From Pseudomonadota bacterium (GTDB lineage: Bacteria > Pseudomonadota > Gammaproteobacteria > Steroidobacterales > Steroidobacteraceae), in NCBI GenBank assembly GCA_023457495.1, contig JAEWLQ010000052.1:1-30758 (forward strand): a DNA stretch of 30,758 nt, in the 5' to 3' direction. The notes under the pieces are model-generated. The model did not search any database. It worked only from the letters and a program-made list of their open reading frames with translations, and was not told the origin of the DNA. This document shows, in pieces, positions 18,458 to 29,306 of the stretch. Numbering within the stretch: position 1 is the stretch's first letter; each line of letters opens with the position of its first letter. A program made the translations under genes and the position numbers.

Positions 18458-18915
18458 GACATGCCCCGCAGGTAGTTCGCCATCTTCTCGTAGGTCTGTT
18501 TGCCGAGCTCGATCGCGCCGCGGCTCTTCGCCGCGTTGCAGGCCTCCACCGTCGGGAACACCATGCGCGCCCGGTACCGCGTACCGCGCCCGCTCTCCTC
18601 GAAAGTCACCGTGACCCGGAACCAGGGTCTCTCGAAATCGCCGTGATCGAACACGATGCGCGCCGGTTCCACGACTTCGAGGAACCAGAATTTGTTGGGG
18701 TAATCCGTGCCATCGGGCGCGTGCATCGTGAACTTCGCGACGCCGCCCGGACGCAGGTCGTATTCGTAGTAGGTGTTGCGGAAACCATCCGGGCCCCACC
18801 AGTGCACGAGGTGCTCCACCTGCGTGAACGCGCGCCATACCAGCTCGCGCGGCGCGTCGAAGACCCGTTCCAGAACGATTTCGCGATCGGCAATTTCAGC
18901 GTTTGGCGCGGACAC
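18454..18915 (-). CDS. SRPBCC/AHSA1-domain protein (first of the pair)
   Basis: This 153-residue protein belongs to the AHSA1-like SRPBCC family. It shows REIVLERVFDAPRELVWRAF, VEHLVHWWGPDGF (the WWGP motif typical of this branch), YDLRPGGVAKFTMHAPDG and the closing helix. It is similar in layout to the downstream partner but clearly diverged (WWGP against WFNGP), so the pair could be an old duplication. The gene starts 20 bp inside the end of arsR and its stop overlaps the next start as ATGA, so the three genes are probably one transcript. The ligand is unknown. Confidence 0.9.
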   Translation of the reverse strand: MSAPNAEIADREIVLERVFDAPRELVWRAFTQVEHLVHWWGPDGFRNTYYEYDLRPGGVAKFTMHAPDGTDYPNKFWFLEVVEPARIVFDHGDFERPWFRVTVTFEESGRGTRYRARMVFPTVEACNAAKSRGAIELGKQTYEKMANYLRGMS

Positions 18916-19264
18916 GGCGTTTTCCTTTCTGCACGGCGGAGGTTTTGACGAGAGTACGCAGGTAATCGTCGAGCCGGTCGAGGCGCTGCTCCCAATGGCG
19001 CCGGTAAGGCTCCATCCACTGCGCGGCCTCGCGCATCGGCGCGGCTTCGAGACGGCAGGGACGCCACTGCGCCTCCCGCCCCTGTGAGATGAGTCCCGCG
19101 CGTTGCAGGACCTTCAGGTGCTTGGTCACCGCCGGCAGGCTCATGTCGAACGGCGCCGCGAGTTCAGTGACCGATTTTTCCCCGGAAATCAGCCGCGCGA
19201 GGATCGCGCGCCGCGTGGGATCGGCGAGCGCGGCGAAGGTGGCGCTGAGCGAATCGGGCGTCAT
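18896..19264 (-). CDS. ArsR family transcriptional regulator
   Basis: This 122-residue protein has the ArsR/SmtB winged-helix fold. The N-terminal ATFAALADPTRRAILARL and the helix-turn-helix around residues 31-59 (SVTELAAPFDMSLPAVTKHL) are the family's typical sequence. No CxC or CVC metal-binding motif is seen, and the single Cys (in RPCRLE) is outside the known metal sites, so it is probably not a metal sensor. It belongs to the branch usually found beside SRPBCC genes. Its end overlaps the first SRPBCC gene by 20 bp. A palindromic site lies just upstream of its ATG (19262-19264), suggesting autorepression. Confidence 0.92.
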   Translation of the reverse strand: MTPDSLSATFAALADPTRRAILARLISGEKSVTELAAPFDMSLPAVTKHLKVLQRAGLISQGREAQWRPCRLEAAPMREAAQWMEPYRRHWEQRLDRLDDYLRTLVKTSAVQKGKRRVRAKR

Positions 19265-19270
19265 GGGAAA

Positions 19271-19294
19271 CCCACGAGTTAATTAACCGATGGG
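19271..19294. promoter_or_regulatory. Candidate ArsR operator
   Basis: A perfect 10-bp palindrome GTTAATTAAC (19278-19287) is flanked at equal distance by CCCA (19271-19274) and TGGG (19291-19294), giving 18 of 24 symmetrical positions. The AT-rich core is isolated in GC-rich sequence. It begins 7 bp upstream of the arsR start codon, so a bound repressor would cover the start region of the arsR transcript. Function is inferred from symmetry and position only. The remaining sequence to 19407 holds no gene. Confidence 0.55.
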
Positions 19295-19407
19295 TAAAGT
19301 ACAGCGCGCCCCGGCCCGCGTCAATCGCGGCGGAACAGGAAGCGTGGCCGACGCATTGTCGTAACTGGAAGTGCCAACCGCGCGCGATACGCGCCGATGG
19401 GGGATTT

Positions 19408-20709
19408 ATGAATCATGGGATGCTGACGGTGATATTCGGCGCCCTGGCCGCGCTGCCCGCCGCGGCCGGCGCAACCGACCGGCCCGGAGAGGATCCGGCC
19501 AACCACGAGTCGCGGCAGCTGCGCGAGGGACGCGAGGCGTTCCGCTACGCGACCTTCGGCGACGAGGCGTTCTGGGGCGACGGACTCGGACTACACCTCG
19601 CGATCGCGGGCAAGGACCACGGCGGAGTCGGTCCCGGCGTCTCGCCCAGGACCGCGCTCGAAGTCGGCCTCAAGGTCGACGTGGCGGCGCTGCCGCGTGC
19701 ACTGCAGCGCCCGGCAGCCCGCGGCGAGGTCGACCTCGATGATCCGGCCACGACACTCGAACTACTCAAGCTCAACGCCGTGGTGGGCGTCACGGGATTC
19801 TTCGACCGCGAAGGAAACATCACATCGATGGGAATCCAGTGCGCGCTGTGTCACTCGACGGTCGACGATTCGTTCACCAAGGGAATCGGCCGGCGGCTCG
19901 ACGGCTGGGCGAACCGCGATCTGAATGTCGGCGCGATCGTGGCGTTGGCGCCGCGGCTGGAACCTTTCGCGAAGGTGCTCGGCGTGGATGTCGACACCGT
20001 TCGCACCGTGCTGAACTCCTGGGGTCCCGGGCGCTTCGACGCCCTCCTCGTGCTCGACGGCAAGGCCTTCCGCCCCGATGGCAAGTCCGCATCGGTGCTG
20101 ATCCCGCCGGCCTTCGGACTGGCGGGCGTCAACCTGCATACCTCCACGGGATGGGGCAGCGTCCCCTACTGGAATTCGTTCGTGGCCAATCTCGAGATGC
20201 ATGGGCAGGGCACGTTCTTCGATCCACGCCTCGCCGATGAGGAAAAATTCCCGGTCGCCGCGCGCAATGGCTTCGACGATGTCCGCGGCGAGGAGGACCT
20301 GATCACCCCGCTGCTGCCCGCGCTGCAGGCCTATCAGCTTTCACTGCGGGCGCCGGCGGCGCCACGCCGCAACTACGATGCGGACGCGGCCGGGCGCGGT
20401 GAGGAGTTGTTCAACGGAAAGGCGGACTGCGGCCGCTGCCACGTGCCCCCGCTCTACACCGAACCGGGCTGGAACATGCACACCCCCGAGGAGATCGGGA
20501 TCGATGATTTCCAGGCAAACCGCTCGCCCGATGAACGATATCGGACTGCGCCCCTCGGCGGCCTGTGGACCCACGGCAAGGGTGGCTACTACCACGACGG
20601 CCGTTTCCCGACGCTGACGGCGGTCATCGAGCACTACGACTCGCACCTGTCGCTCGGCCTCACGAGCGGCGAGAAACGCGACCTCGAGCAATTCCTGAAA
20701 TCGCTGTGA
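19408..20709 (+). CDS. Diheme c-type cytochrome, cytochrome c peroxidase/MauG-like
   Basis: This 433-residue protein is probably periplasmic, with a hydrophobic N-terminus (MNHGMLTVIFGALAALPAAAGA). It has two heme c motifs: CALCH (145-149) and CGRCH (341-345). The C-terminal stretch with APLGGLWTHGKGGYYHDGRF and the closing EKRDLEQFLKSL resembles the second heme domain of bacterial diheme peroxidases/MauG, including a possible distal ligand region around 386-400. The long N-terminal region before the first heme (about 25-140) and the spacing of almost 200 residues between hemes differ from standard CcpA (about 330 residues). It may be an uncharacterised diheme oxidoreductase rather than a peroxidase. 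ATG 19408 follows a GGGGGA stretch (19399-19404). Confidence 0.78.
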   Translation: MNHGMLTVIFGALAALPAAAGATDRPGEDPANHESRQLREGREAFRYATFGDEAFWGDGLGLHLAIAGKDHGGVGPGVSPRTALEVGLKVDVAALPRALQRPAARGEVDLDDPATTLELLKLNAVVGVTGFFDREGNITSMGIQCALCHSTVDDSFTKGIGRRLDGWANRDLNVGAIVALAPRLEPFAKVLGVDVDTVRTVLNSWGPGRFDALLVLDGKAFRPDGKSASVLIPPAFGLAGVNLHTSTGWGSVPYWNSFVANLEMHGQGTFFDPRLADEEKFPVAARNGFDDVRGEEDLITPLLPALQAYQLSLRAPAAPRRNYDADAAGRGEELFNGKADCGRCHVPPLYTEPGWNMHTPEEIGIDDFQANRSPDERYRTAPLGGLWTHGKGGYYHDGRFPTLTAVIEHYDSHLSLGLTSGEKRDLEQFLKSL

Positions 20710-20791
20710 GTATGGCGCCTGGCACGGGAAACCCCGGGTAAAACGTTCGCCCGCTTGCGAGATGGCGGCCTGTTAGGGTAAACGCTGGTCG

Positions 20792-21646
20792 ATGGATGTC
20801 ATCGACCAGCGCCGCCGCGATCTCGGCGGATTCGAAGTCGGACGTGTGCTGCCGTATACGCGGCGGCACATGGTCGGACCGTTCATCTTCTTCGATCACA
20901 TCGGGCCCGTGCACTTCCAGGCCGGGATCCCGAAAACGGTCGATGTGCGCCCTCATCCGCACATCGGCCTGGCGACGGTCACCTATCTATTCGCGGGCCA
21001 GATCATGCACCGCGACAGCGTCGGCGTGCAGCAGGCCATCGAACCCGGCGAAGTGAACTGGATGATCGCCGGCCGCGGCATCACGCACTCGGAGCGCTTC
21101 GAGAAGGCCCGCGCCGAGGGCGGCCCGATGCATGGCATCCAGGCGTGGGTCGCCCTGCCGCGCGAGCATGAAGAGACCGATCCCGAATTCTTCCACTACG
21201 GCGCCGCGGATCTGCCGGTGCAAGAGCACGACGGCCTGCAACTGCGCCTGCTGGCCGGCGACGCGTTCGGACTGAGCGCGGGCGTGAAGACACACTCCCC
21301 GCTCTTCTACGCGCACTGCCAGCTCGCGGCCGGCGCGCGCACGTCCCTGCCGGACAACTACTCCGAGCGCGCGCTGTACATCGCCGCCGGCGAACTCGAG
21401 ATCCGCGGGCAGCGTTACGGCGTGGGCAAGATGCTGGTATTCGCGCCGGGCGAGGACTCGACGGTCACGGCGCTGCAACCGTCCATAGTCATGGCGCTCG
21501 GCGGCGAGCCGGTCGGCGAGCGCTTCATCGAATGGAATTTCGTGTCGTCATCGAAGGCGCGCATCGAACAGGCGAAGGCGGACTGGCGCGCGCACCGCAT
21601 GAAACTGCCCGACTTCGACAACCAGGAATACATTCCCCTCGCATGA
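20792..21646 (+). CDS. Pirin family protein
   Basis: This 284-residue bicupin shows the complete pirin metal site: His55 and His57 in RPHPHIGLATVTYLF, His99 and Glu101 in GRGITHSER. The C-terminal cupin (about 170-284) follows. Bacterial pirins bind iron; some have quercetinase activity and others modulate enzymes, so the precise role is open. The gene stands 82 bp after the diheme cytochrome. Its stop overlaps the next gene's start as ATGA (21643-21646), suggesting coupled expression with the amidohydrolase. Confidence 0.93.
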   Translation: MDVIDQRRRDLGGFEVGRVLPYTRRHMVGPFIFFDHIGPVHFQAGIPKTVDVRPHPHIGLATVTYLFAGQIMHRDSVGVQQAIEPGEVNWMIAGRGITHSERFEKARAEGGPMHGIQAWVALPREHEETDPEFFHYGAADLPVQEHDGLQLRLLAGDAFGLSAGVKTHSPLFYAHCQLAAGARTSLPDNYSERALYIAAGELEIRGQRYGVGKMLVFAPGEDSTVTALQPSIVMALGGEPVGERFIEWNFVSSSKARIEQAKADWRAHRMKLPDFDNQEYIPLA

Positions 21647-23001
21647 AAGCCGCCCTGATCCCCGCGCTGCTCGCGATCGCGGGGTTGACCGGCTGCGCGG
21701 TGCAGGCACCCGCGCTGAAACACGACTTCAGCGTCCGCCAGGTTCCCTTCACTCCCGACAGTGGTTCGCTCGCAATCCGTTGCGGCCGCCTCATCGACGG
21801 CATGCTCGTGCACGACCGCCGCAACATGCTGATCGTCGTGCGCGATGGCAAGGTCACCGAGGTCATCGACGCCGCGAGCTCGCGGATGGCGGCCGCGACT
21901 CATCTGCCGGTGCTGGATCTGTCCGGTTACACCTGCCTGCCCGGGCTCATCGACATGCATACGCACCTGACCGATGCGCCCGAGGACACGGCGGACCTGC
22001 GCGTGTTGTTCACGCGCACGGCGGAGGAGACTCAGCAACTCGCCCTCGCGAATGCCTCCGCGACCCTGCTCGCAGGCTTCACCAGCGTGCGCAACGTCGG
22101 CACGTATGTGATGCATGCGGATACCGCGCTGCGCGACGTCATCGACGCGGGCCGCGCGGCGGGTCCACGCATGCAGGTCAGCGGCCCCTACCTCACGACG
22201 CCGCACGGCGGCGGTGATCTTTATGTACCGGGCTACCAGGAGCCCGCGGACAATGCGCGATTTCACGCCGGCGTCGCGCGCGGTCCGGGCGAGTTTCGCG
22301 CGCGGGCGCGCGATCTGCTGAACAACGGCTCGGACCTGCTGAAAGTCATCGCGTCGGGCGCGGTGCTCGCGTTCGACAGCGTGCCCGGCGAGCCGGAAAT
22401 GACCGAGGAGGAAATCACCGCGGTCGTCGAAGTCGCGCATGCGGCCAACCGCAAGGTCGCCGCGCATGCGCATGGCGCCGAGTCGATCAAGATGGCGATG
22501 CGCGCCGGCGCGGACACCATCGAACACGCCTCCTATCTGGATGACGAAGGCATCGCGATGGCGCGTGATCTCGACGTCGCGCTCGCGATGGACGTCTACA
22601 ACGGCTCGTATATCGACACCGAGGGCCGGCGCATGGGCTGGCCCGCGGATTTCCTGCGCAAGAATCTGGAGACCACCGAAATCCAGCGCCTGGCTTTCAC
22701 CAAGGCCGTGCGCGCCGGCGCGACGATCGTGTTCGCGACCGACGCCGCGGTGTATCCGCACGGGCTCAATGCCCGGCAGTTTCCGATCATGGTCGAGCGC
22801 GGAATGACGCCGATGCAGGCGATCCTTTCCGCGACGTCGGTTGCGGCGAAATACATGGGCTGGAGCGACCGCGTCGGGATGGTGGCGCCCGGCATGCTTG
22901 CCGACATCATCGCCGTGCGCGGAGACCCGCTCCAGGACATCACGGTGCTTCAGAAAGTCGACGCCGTCATCAAGGGCGGCGTCATCTTCAAACTACCGTA
23001 G
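21643..23001 (+). CDS. Amidohydrolase family lipoprotein (imidazolonepropionase/Xaa-Pro dipeptidase-like)
   Basis: This 452-residue metal-dependent amidohydrolase has a lipoprotein signal (MKAALIPALLAIAGLTGC, Cys18), so it is anchored in the envelope. The binuclear metal site is complete: His106 and His108 in GLIDMHTHL, Lys234 in LLKVIASG (likely carboxylated), His275 in AAHAHG, His295 in TIEHAS and Asp367 in FATDAA. This pattern matches the COG1228 branch, which includes Xaa-Pro and Xaa-Arg dipeptidases and imidazolonepropionase-like enzymes; the substrate is not readable. The start is the ATG overlapping the pirin stop. The longer frame upstream (from 21532) is pirin shadow. It converges on the DUF1080 gene 13 bp away. 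Confidence 0.9.
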   Translation: MKAALIPALLAIAGLTGCAVQAPALKHDFSVRQVPFTPDSGSLAIRCGRLIDGMLVHDRRNMLIVVRDGKVTEVIDAASSRMAAATHLPVLDLSGYTCLPGLIDMHTHLTDAPEDTADLRVLFTRTAEETQQLALANASATLLAGFTSVRNVGTYVMHADTALRDVIDAGRAAGPRMQVSGPYLTTPHGGGDLYVPGYQEPADNARFHAGVARGPGEFRARARDLLNNGSDLLKVIASGAVLAFDSVPGEPEMTEEEITAVVEVAHAANRKVAAHAHGAESIKMAMRAGADTIEHASYLDDEGIAMARDLDVALAMDVYNGSYIDTEGRRMGWPADFLRKNLETTEIQRLAFTKAVRAGATIVFATDAAVYPHGLNARQFPIMVERGMTPMQAILSATSVAAKYMGWSDRVGMVAPGMLADIIAVRGDPLQDITVLQKVDAVIKGGVIFKLP

Positions 23002-23014
23002 AAGAACCGCCGAC

Positions 23015-23869
23015 CTATTCGAAGTAGCGCGCGTATTCGGCGGGCATCGCGGGGATCGGGCGGATCGCCAGGTCGCGATAGAACACCTCGGCCGCCTCGC
23101 TCTGGATCTGCAGCTTGCCGCCGGTCATCGGCACGATTTCATCGCCCCGTTTGAAGCGCGCGTTGGCCAGCGCCATCACGACCTTGCCGTTCACGATGTG
23201 TACGCAGTCGTCCTGGAAGCATACGAGCTCGAGCAGGTTCCATTCGCCCGGCCGGTCCTCGTCCGTGCCCGCCAGCGCGTGGTTGTTGGGCGAGCCGAAG
23301 GCCATCCACGGCGCCCGCGGATTCCAGCGCGGCGCCTCCTCGCCTTCCTTCTTGGGATCGGCGCGGATGTCGAATCCGGACGTCGCCTGGCTCCAGTATT
23401 CACCCATGCCGTGCTCGATGACCTGGAATTCCTGCGACAGCGCCCAGGACTTCCAGTAGTCGACGCCGAACGGTCCCTGGCTGTGATACAGGATGCCGGA
23501 GTCCTTGGGCTCCTCCAGGCGCGGCTCCCATTTCTTGTCGCCCCACTTCACGCGCGCGCGGAAGTGGTAGTTGGAGTAGTCCTCCCGGGTGACGAGGCAG
23601 CCGTACCACTCACCCGTGATGCGCAAGGTCGGCTCGCCGTCCATCGTCACGACCGAGAACACGTTCTGCGTGGCCGGATTGAGGCCGACAGGTTTCAGCG
23701 TCGCCGGCGCCGTCCCGCGGATGACGCCGAGTATCTCGCTGCCGTGATAACTCAGGTAGATGTCGAACTTCGACAATTGCGTGTCGAGCAACGGCTGCCA
23801 GTTCGCATCCGCGGCATGCACGGACGGCAGCAGGAAAGCGGCGACCGCCGCGAGGATCGTTTTTTTCAT
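23015..23869 (-). CDS. Secreted DUF1080 (3-keto-disaccharide hydrolase domain) protein
   Basis: This 284-residue protein has a signal peptide (MKKTILAAVAAFLLPSVHA). A single DUF1080 concanavalin/LamG-like beta-sandwich fills the rest. Typical features are NWQPLLDTQLSKFDIYL near the start, GCLVTREDYSNYHFRARVKWG, PKDSGILYHSQGP, QEFQVIEHGMGEYW, PGEWNLLELVC, and the closing QSEAAEVFYRDLAIRPI. Some members hydrolyse 3-ketoglycosides; many are untested. The start ATG (23867-23869) follows from the signal peptide. It lies 42 bp downstream of the metH stop on the same strand, so read-through is possible, but a perfect 19-bp palindrome lies between the two genes. No sugar-processing gene neighbours it. 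Confidence 0.86.
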   Translation of the reverse strand: MKKTILAAVAAFLLPSVHAADANWQPLLDTQLSKFDIYLSYHGSEILGVIRGTAPATLKPVGLNPATQNVFSVVTMDGEPTLRITGEWYGCLVTREDYSNYHFRARVKWGDKKWEPRLEEPKDSGILYHSQGPFGVDYWKSWALSQEFQVIEHGMGEYWSQATSGFDIRADPKKEGEEAPRWNPRAPWMAFGSPNNHALAGTDEDRPGEWNLLELVCFQDDCVHIVNGKVVMALANARFKRGDEIVPMTGGKLQIQSEAAEVFYRDLAIRPIPAMPAEYARYFE

Positions 23870-23890
23870 CCCGCGTAGCGTACCGGGCTG

Positions 23891-23909
23891 GTCGGTGCCT
23901 GGCACCGAC
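23891..23909. repeat. Perfect 19-bp palindrome between metH and the DUF1080 gene
   Basis: GTCGGTGCCTGGCACCGAC has two perfectly complementary 9-base arms around a single base. It starts 2 bp beyond the metH stop codon (23912-23914) and ends 22 bp before the DUF1080 start. No T-tract follows on either strand, so it is not a standard intrinsic terminator. The nine bases GCCTGGCAC recur at 20717-20725, just after the diheme cytochrome gene, there without the full symmetry. It could be a dispersed repeat of the genome, an mRNA-end hairpin or a protein site. Confidence 0.6.
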
Positions 23910-23911
23910 TT

Positions 23912-27623
<3,712 letters not shown>

Positions 27624-27631
<8 letters not shown>

Positions 27632-28508
27632 TGGCCACCTTGCGCGCGCCCTGCTTCGGACGCACACCGAGTGCGTGGCAGATCGCGTAGGTGAGCTCGG
27701 AACGGTTCAGCGTGTAGAAGTGGAACTGCTCGACACCGTGACGCTGCAGCGTGTGCACCTGGTCGATCGCGACCGAGGCGGAGATCAGCTTGCGCGTATC
27801 CGGATTATCCTCGAGTCCGTCGAAGCGGTGCTCGAGCCAATCGGGGATCGACGCACCACAACGCTTCGCGAAACGCGTGATCTGCGGAAAGCGAGTGATC
27901 GGCAGGATGCCCGGCACGATCGGCGCGGTGATGCCCGCCGCGACGCAGGCATCGCGGAAGCGCAGGTACTTGTCGTTGTCGTAGAAGAACTGCGTGATCG
28001 CACGAGTCGCGCCCGCGTCGATCTTGCGCTTGAGATTGTCGAGGTCGAATTCCGCGCTGGGCGCTTCCGGGTGGGTCTCCGGATACGCGGCGACGGAGAT
28101 CTCGAAATCGCCCACCGACTTGAGACCCTGCACCAGGTCCGCTGCGTAGGCGAAGCCGTCCGCGCGCGGCTCGTACTTCGTGGTCCCCGTCGGCGGATCG
28201 CCGCGCAGGGCGACGATGTGGCGGATGCCCTGGTCCCAATACCGGCGCGCGATATCGAGCACCTCGCCCTGGCTCGCGCCGATGCAGGTCAGGTGCGGCA
28301 CGCACTTGAGGGCCGTCTCCTGTTGAACCCGCGACACCACGTTGTGAGTGCGCTCACGCGTCGAGCCATCCGCGCCATAGGTCACCGACACGAAGGTCGG
28401 GTGCAGCGGCTCGAGATAACGAATCGATTCCCACAAGGTTCGTTCCATCGCCTCGTCGCCGGGCGGGAAGAACTCGAAGGAGACAGAAACGGGGGCGTGG
28501 CGGGACAT
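27624..28508 (-). CDS. metF: 5,10-methylenetetrahydrofolate reductase
   Basis: This 294-residue flavoenzyme (E. coli MetF 296) reduces methylene-THF to methyl-THF, the substrate of MetH. Landmarks are VSFEFFPPGDE with the conserved catalytic Glu12, FVSVTYGADGSTRERT, HLTCIGAS, HIVALRGDPP and ITQFFYDNDKYLRF with the PGILPIT loop. I chose ATG 28506-28508 because AGGA lies 6 bp before it. An upstream in-frame ATG at 28527-28529 adds seven residues and has no visible ribosome site. The gene overlaps metH by 8 bp. The 133 bp to the divergent lrp start hold no recognisable riboswitch. Confidence 0.96.
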
Positions 28509-28582
28509 TGAATTCCTGATACCTGTCATATGGTTACGTGATGTAGCTTAACGCACTACCCGGAGCGCGTTGACGCCAATTC

Positions 28583-28610
28583 TTGACTATGAACGAGCGC
28601 TGTTTAGCAT
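28583..28610 (+). promoter_or_regulatory. Likely sigma-70 promoter of the lrp-like gene
   Basis: The -35 box TTGACT (28583-28588, 5 of 6) and the -10 box TAGCAT (28605-28610, 4 of 6) are 16 bp apart. Transcription would start near 28617, about 25 bp before the lrp ATG. It lies in the 133-bp region shared with divergent metF, so a regulator bound here could affect both directions. Confidence 0.45.
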
Positions 28611-28641
28611 GTTTGCACCATGAATTCCGGGAAAACAGGTC

Positions 28642-29115
28642 ATGACTACTGAAAAACTCGACAAGGTGGACGCCAGGATCATGGAAATCCTGTCGCGCGA
28701 GGGCCGGATCAGCTGGCGCGACCTGGCCGAGCAGATCGGACTGTCCCTGACCCCCACCCTGCGGCGGATCCGGCGCCTGGAATCCGAGGGCTACATCACC
28801 GGCTACAGCGCGCAGTTCGACGAACAGAAACTCGGTTTCGGCATCACGATGTACGTGTGGGTGTCCCTCGAGCGCCAGGTCGAGGAAACACTCAAGGTGT
28901 TCGAACGCCGCATCGCCGATGTCCCGGAAGTGATGAGCTGCTACCTCATGACCGGCGAAGCCGACTACGTGCTGCGCATCGTGGTGCCGGACCTGCCTAG
29001 CTACCAGCGGTTCATGCTCGACGTGCTGACCCGCATTCCCGGAGTATCGCGCATCCAGTCGGGCCTCGCGATCAAGCCGGTGTTCCACCGCGCCGCGCCG
29101 CCCATCCCCCGCTAG
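28642..29115 (+). CDS. Lrp/AsnC family transcriptional regulator
   Basis: This 157-residue protein has the standard Lrp/AsnC two-domain form. The N-terminal helix-turn-helix is at about 5-55 (LDKVDARIMEILSREGR, then WRDLAEQIGLSLTPTLRRI). The C-terminal ligand-binding RAM domain (about 65-150) has FERRIADVPEVMSCYLMTGEADY, the conserved effector loop. Family members form octamers and respond to amino acids. The gene is divergent from metF-metH, which makes methionine or a related metabolite a possible effector; this is inferred from position alone. Its start ATG follows only a weak ribosome site (AGGT). It is followed by two dyads and a terminator before kaiC. Confidence 0.93.
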   Translation: MTTEKLDKVDARIMEILSREGRISWRDLAEQIGLSLTPTLRRIRRLESEGYITGYSAQFDEQKLGFGITMYVWVSLERQVEETLKVFERRIADVPEVMSCYLMTGEADYVLRIVVPDLPSYQRFMLDVLTRIPGVSRIQSGLAIKPVFHRAAPPIPR

Positions 29116-29126
29116 TCCACCCGCAA

Positions 29127-29144
29127 TGTCGGAATCTTCCGACA
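29127..29144. promoter_or_regulatory. 18-bp dyad between lrp and the kaiC-like gene
   Basis: TGTCGGAATCTTCCGACA is an exact inverted repeat of 8-base arms around TC. It begins 11 bp after the lrp stop. It reads as a DNA operator for a dimeric regulator or as a 7-bp RNA stem with a four-base loop. No T-tract follows, so it is not a terminator. I cannot assign it to a known regulator. Confidence 0.5.
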
Positions 29145-29167
29145 GTGGCTAACAAAGCTGTGAGACT

Positions 29168-29181
29168 CCGCCGATAGGCGG
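29168..29181. other. Second short dyad (hairpin) in the kaiC leader region
   Basis: CCGCC (29168-29172) and GGCGG (29177-29181) flank the tetraloop GATA. As RNA it would make a compact GC-only 5-bp stem. It lies between the 18-bp dyad and the terminator. It is followed by CCCC and TTAATAT, the latter a possible -10 sequence with no good -35. Confidence 0.4.
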
Positions 29182-29192
29182 CCCCTTAATAT

Positions 29193-29221
29193 CCTGCGTC
29201 AATACGCGTCGCAGGTTTTTT
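29193..29221 (+). terminator. Rho-independent terminator after lrp, upstream of kaiC
   Basis: CCTGCG (29193-29198) pairs with CGCAGG (29210-29215), and six T residues follow (29216-29221). The 11-base loop contains a further GCGT/ACGC pairing option that competes with the main stem. It most simply ends the lrp transcript. Its position 85 bp before the kaiC start also permits a role as an attenuator, if kaiC transcription begins further upstream. Confidence 0.7.
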
Positions 29222-29306
29222 CAACTGAGTCTGCGCACGCGTGAGCGGCCGCCGGTGGAGCATCCCCACGGGCGCGTCACCCCTCCACGATTCGGACTCA
29301 GGTTGC

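Noticed and set aside
28509..28641. Possible SAM or SAH riboswitch in the metF leader
   Set aside because: The region is short, is shared with the divergent lrp promoter, and shows no recognisable multi-stem arrangement.
29146..29159. TGGC...GCT resembling a sigma-54 promoter before kaiC
   Set aside because: Only 8 bases separate GG and GC where sigma-54 promoters need 10.
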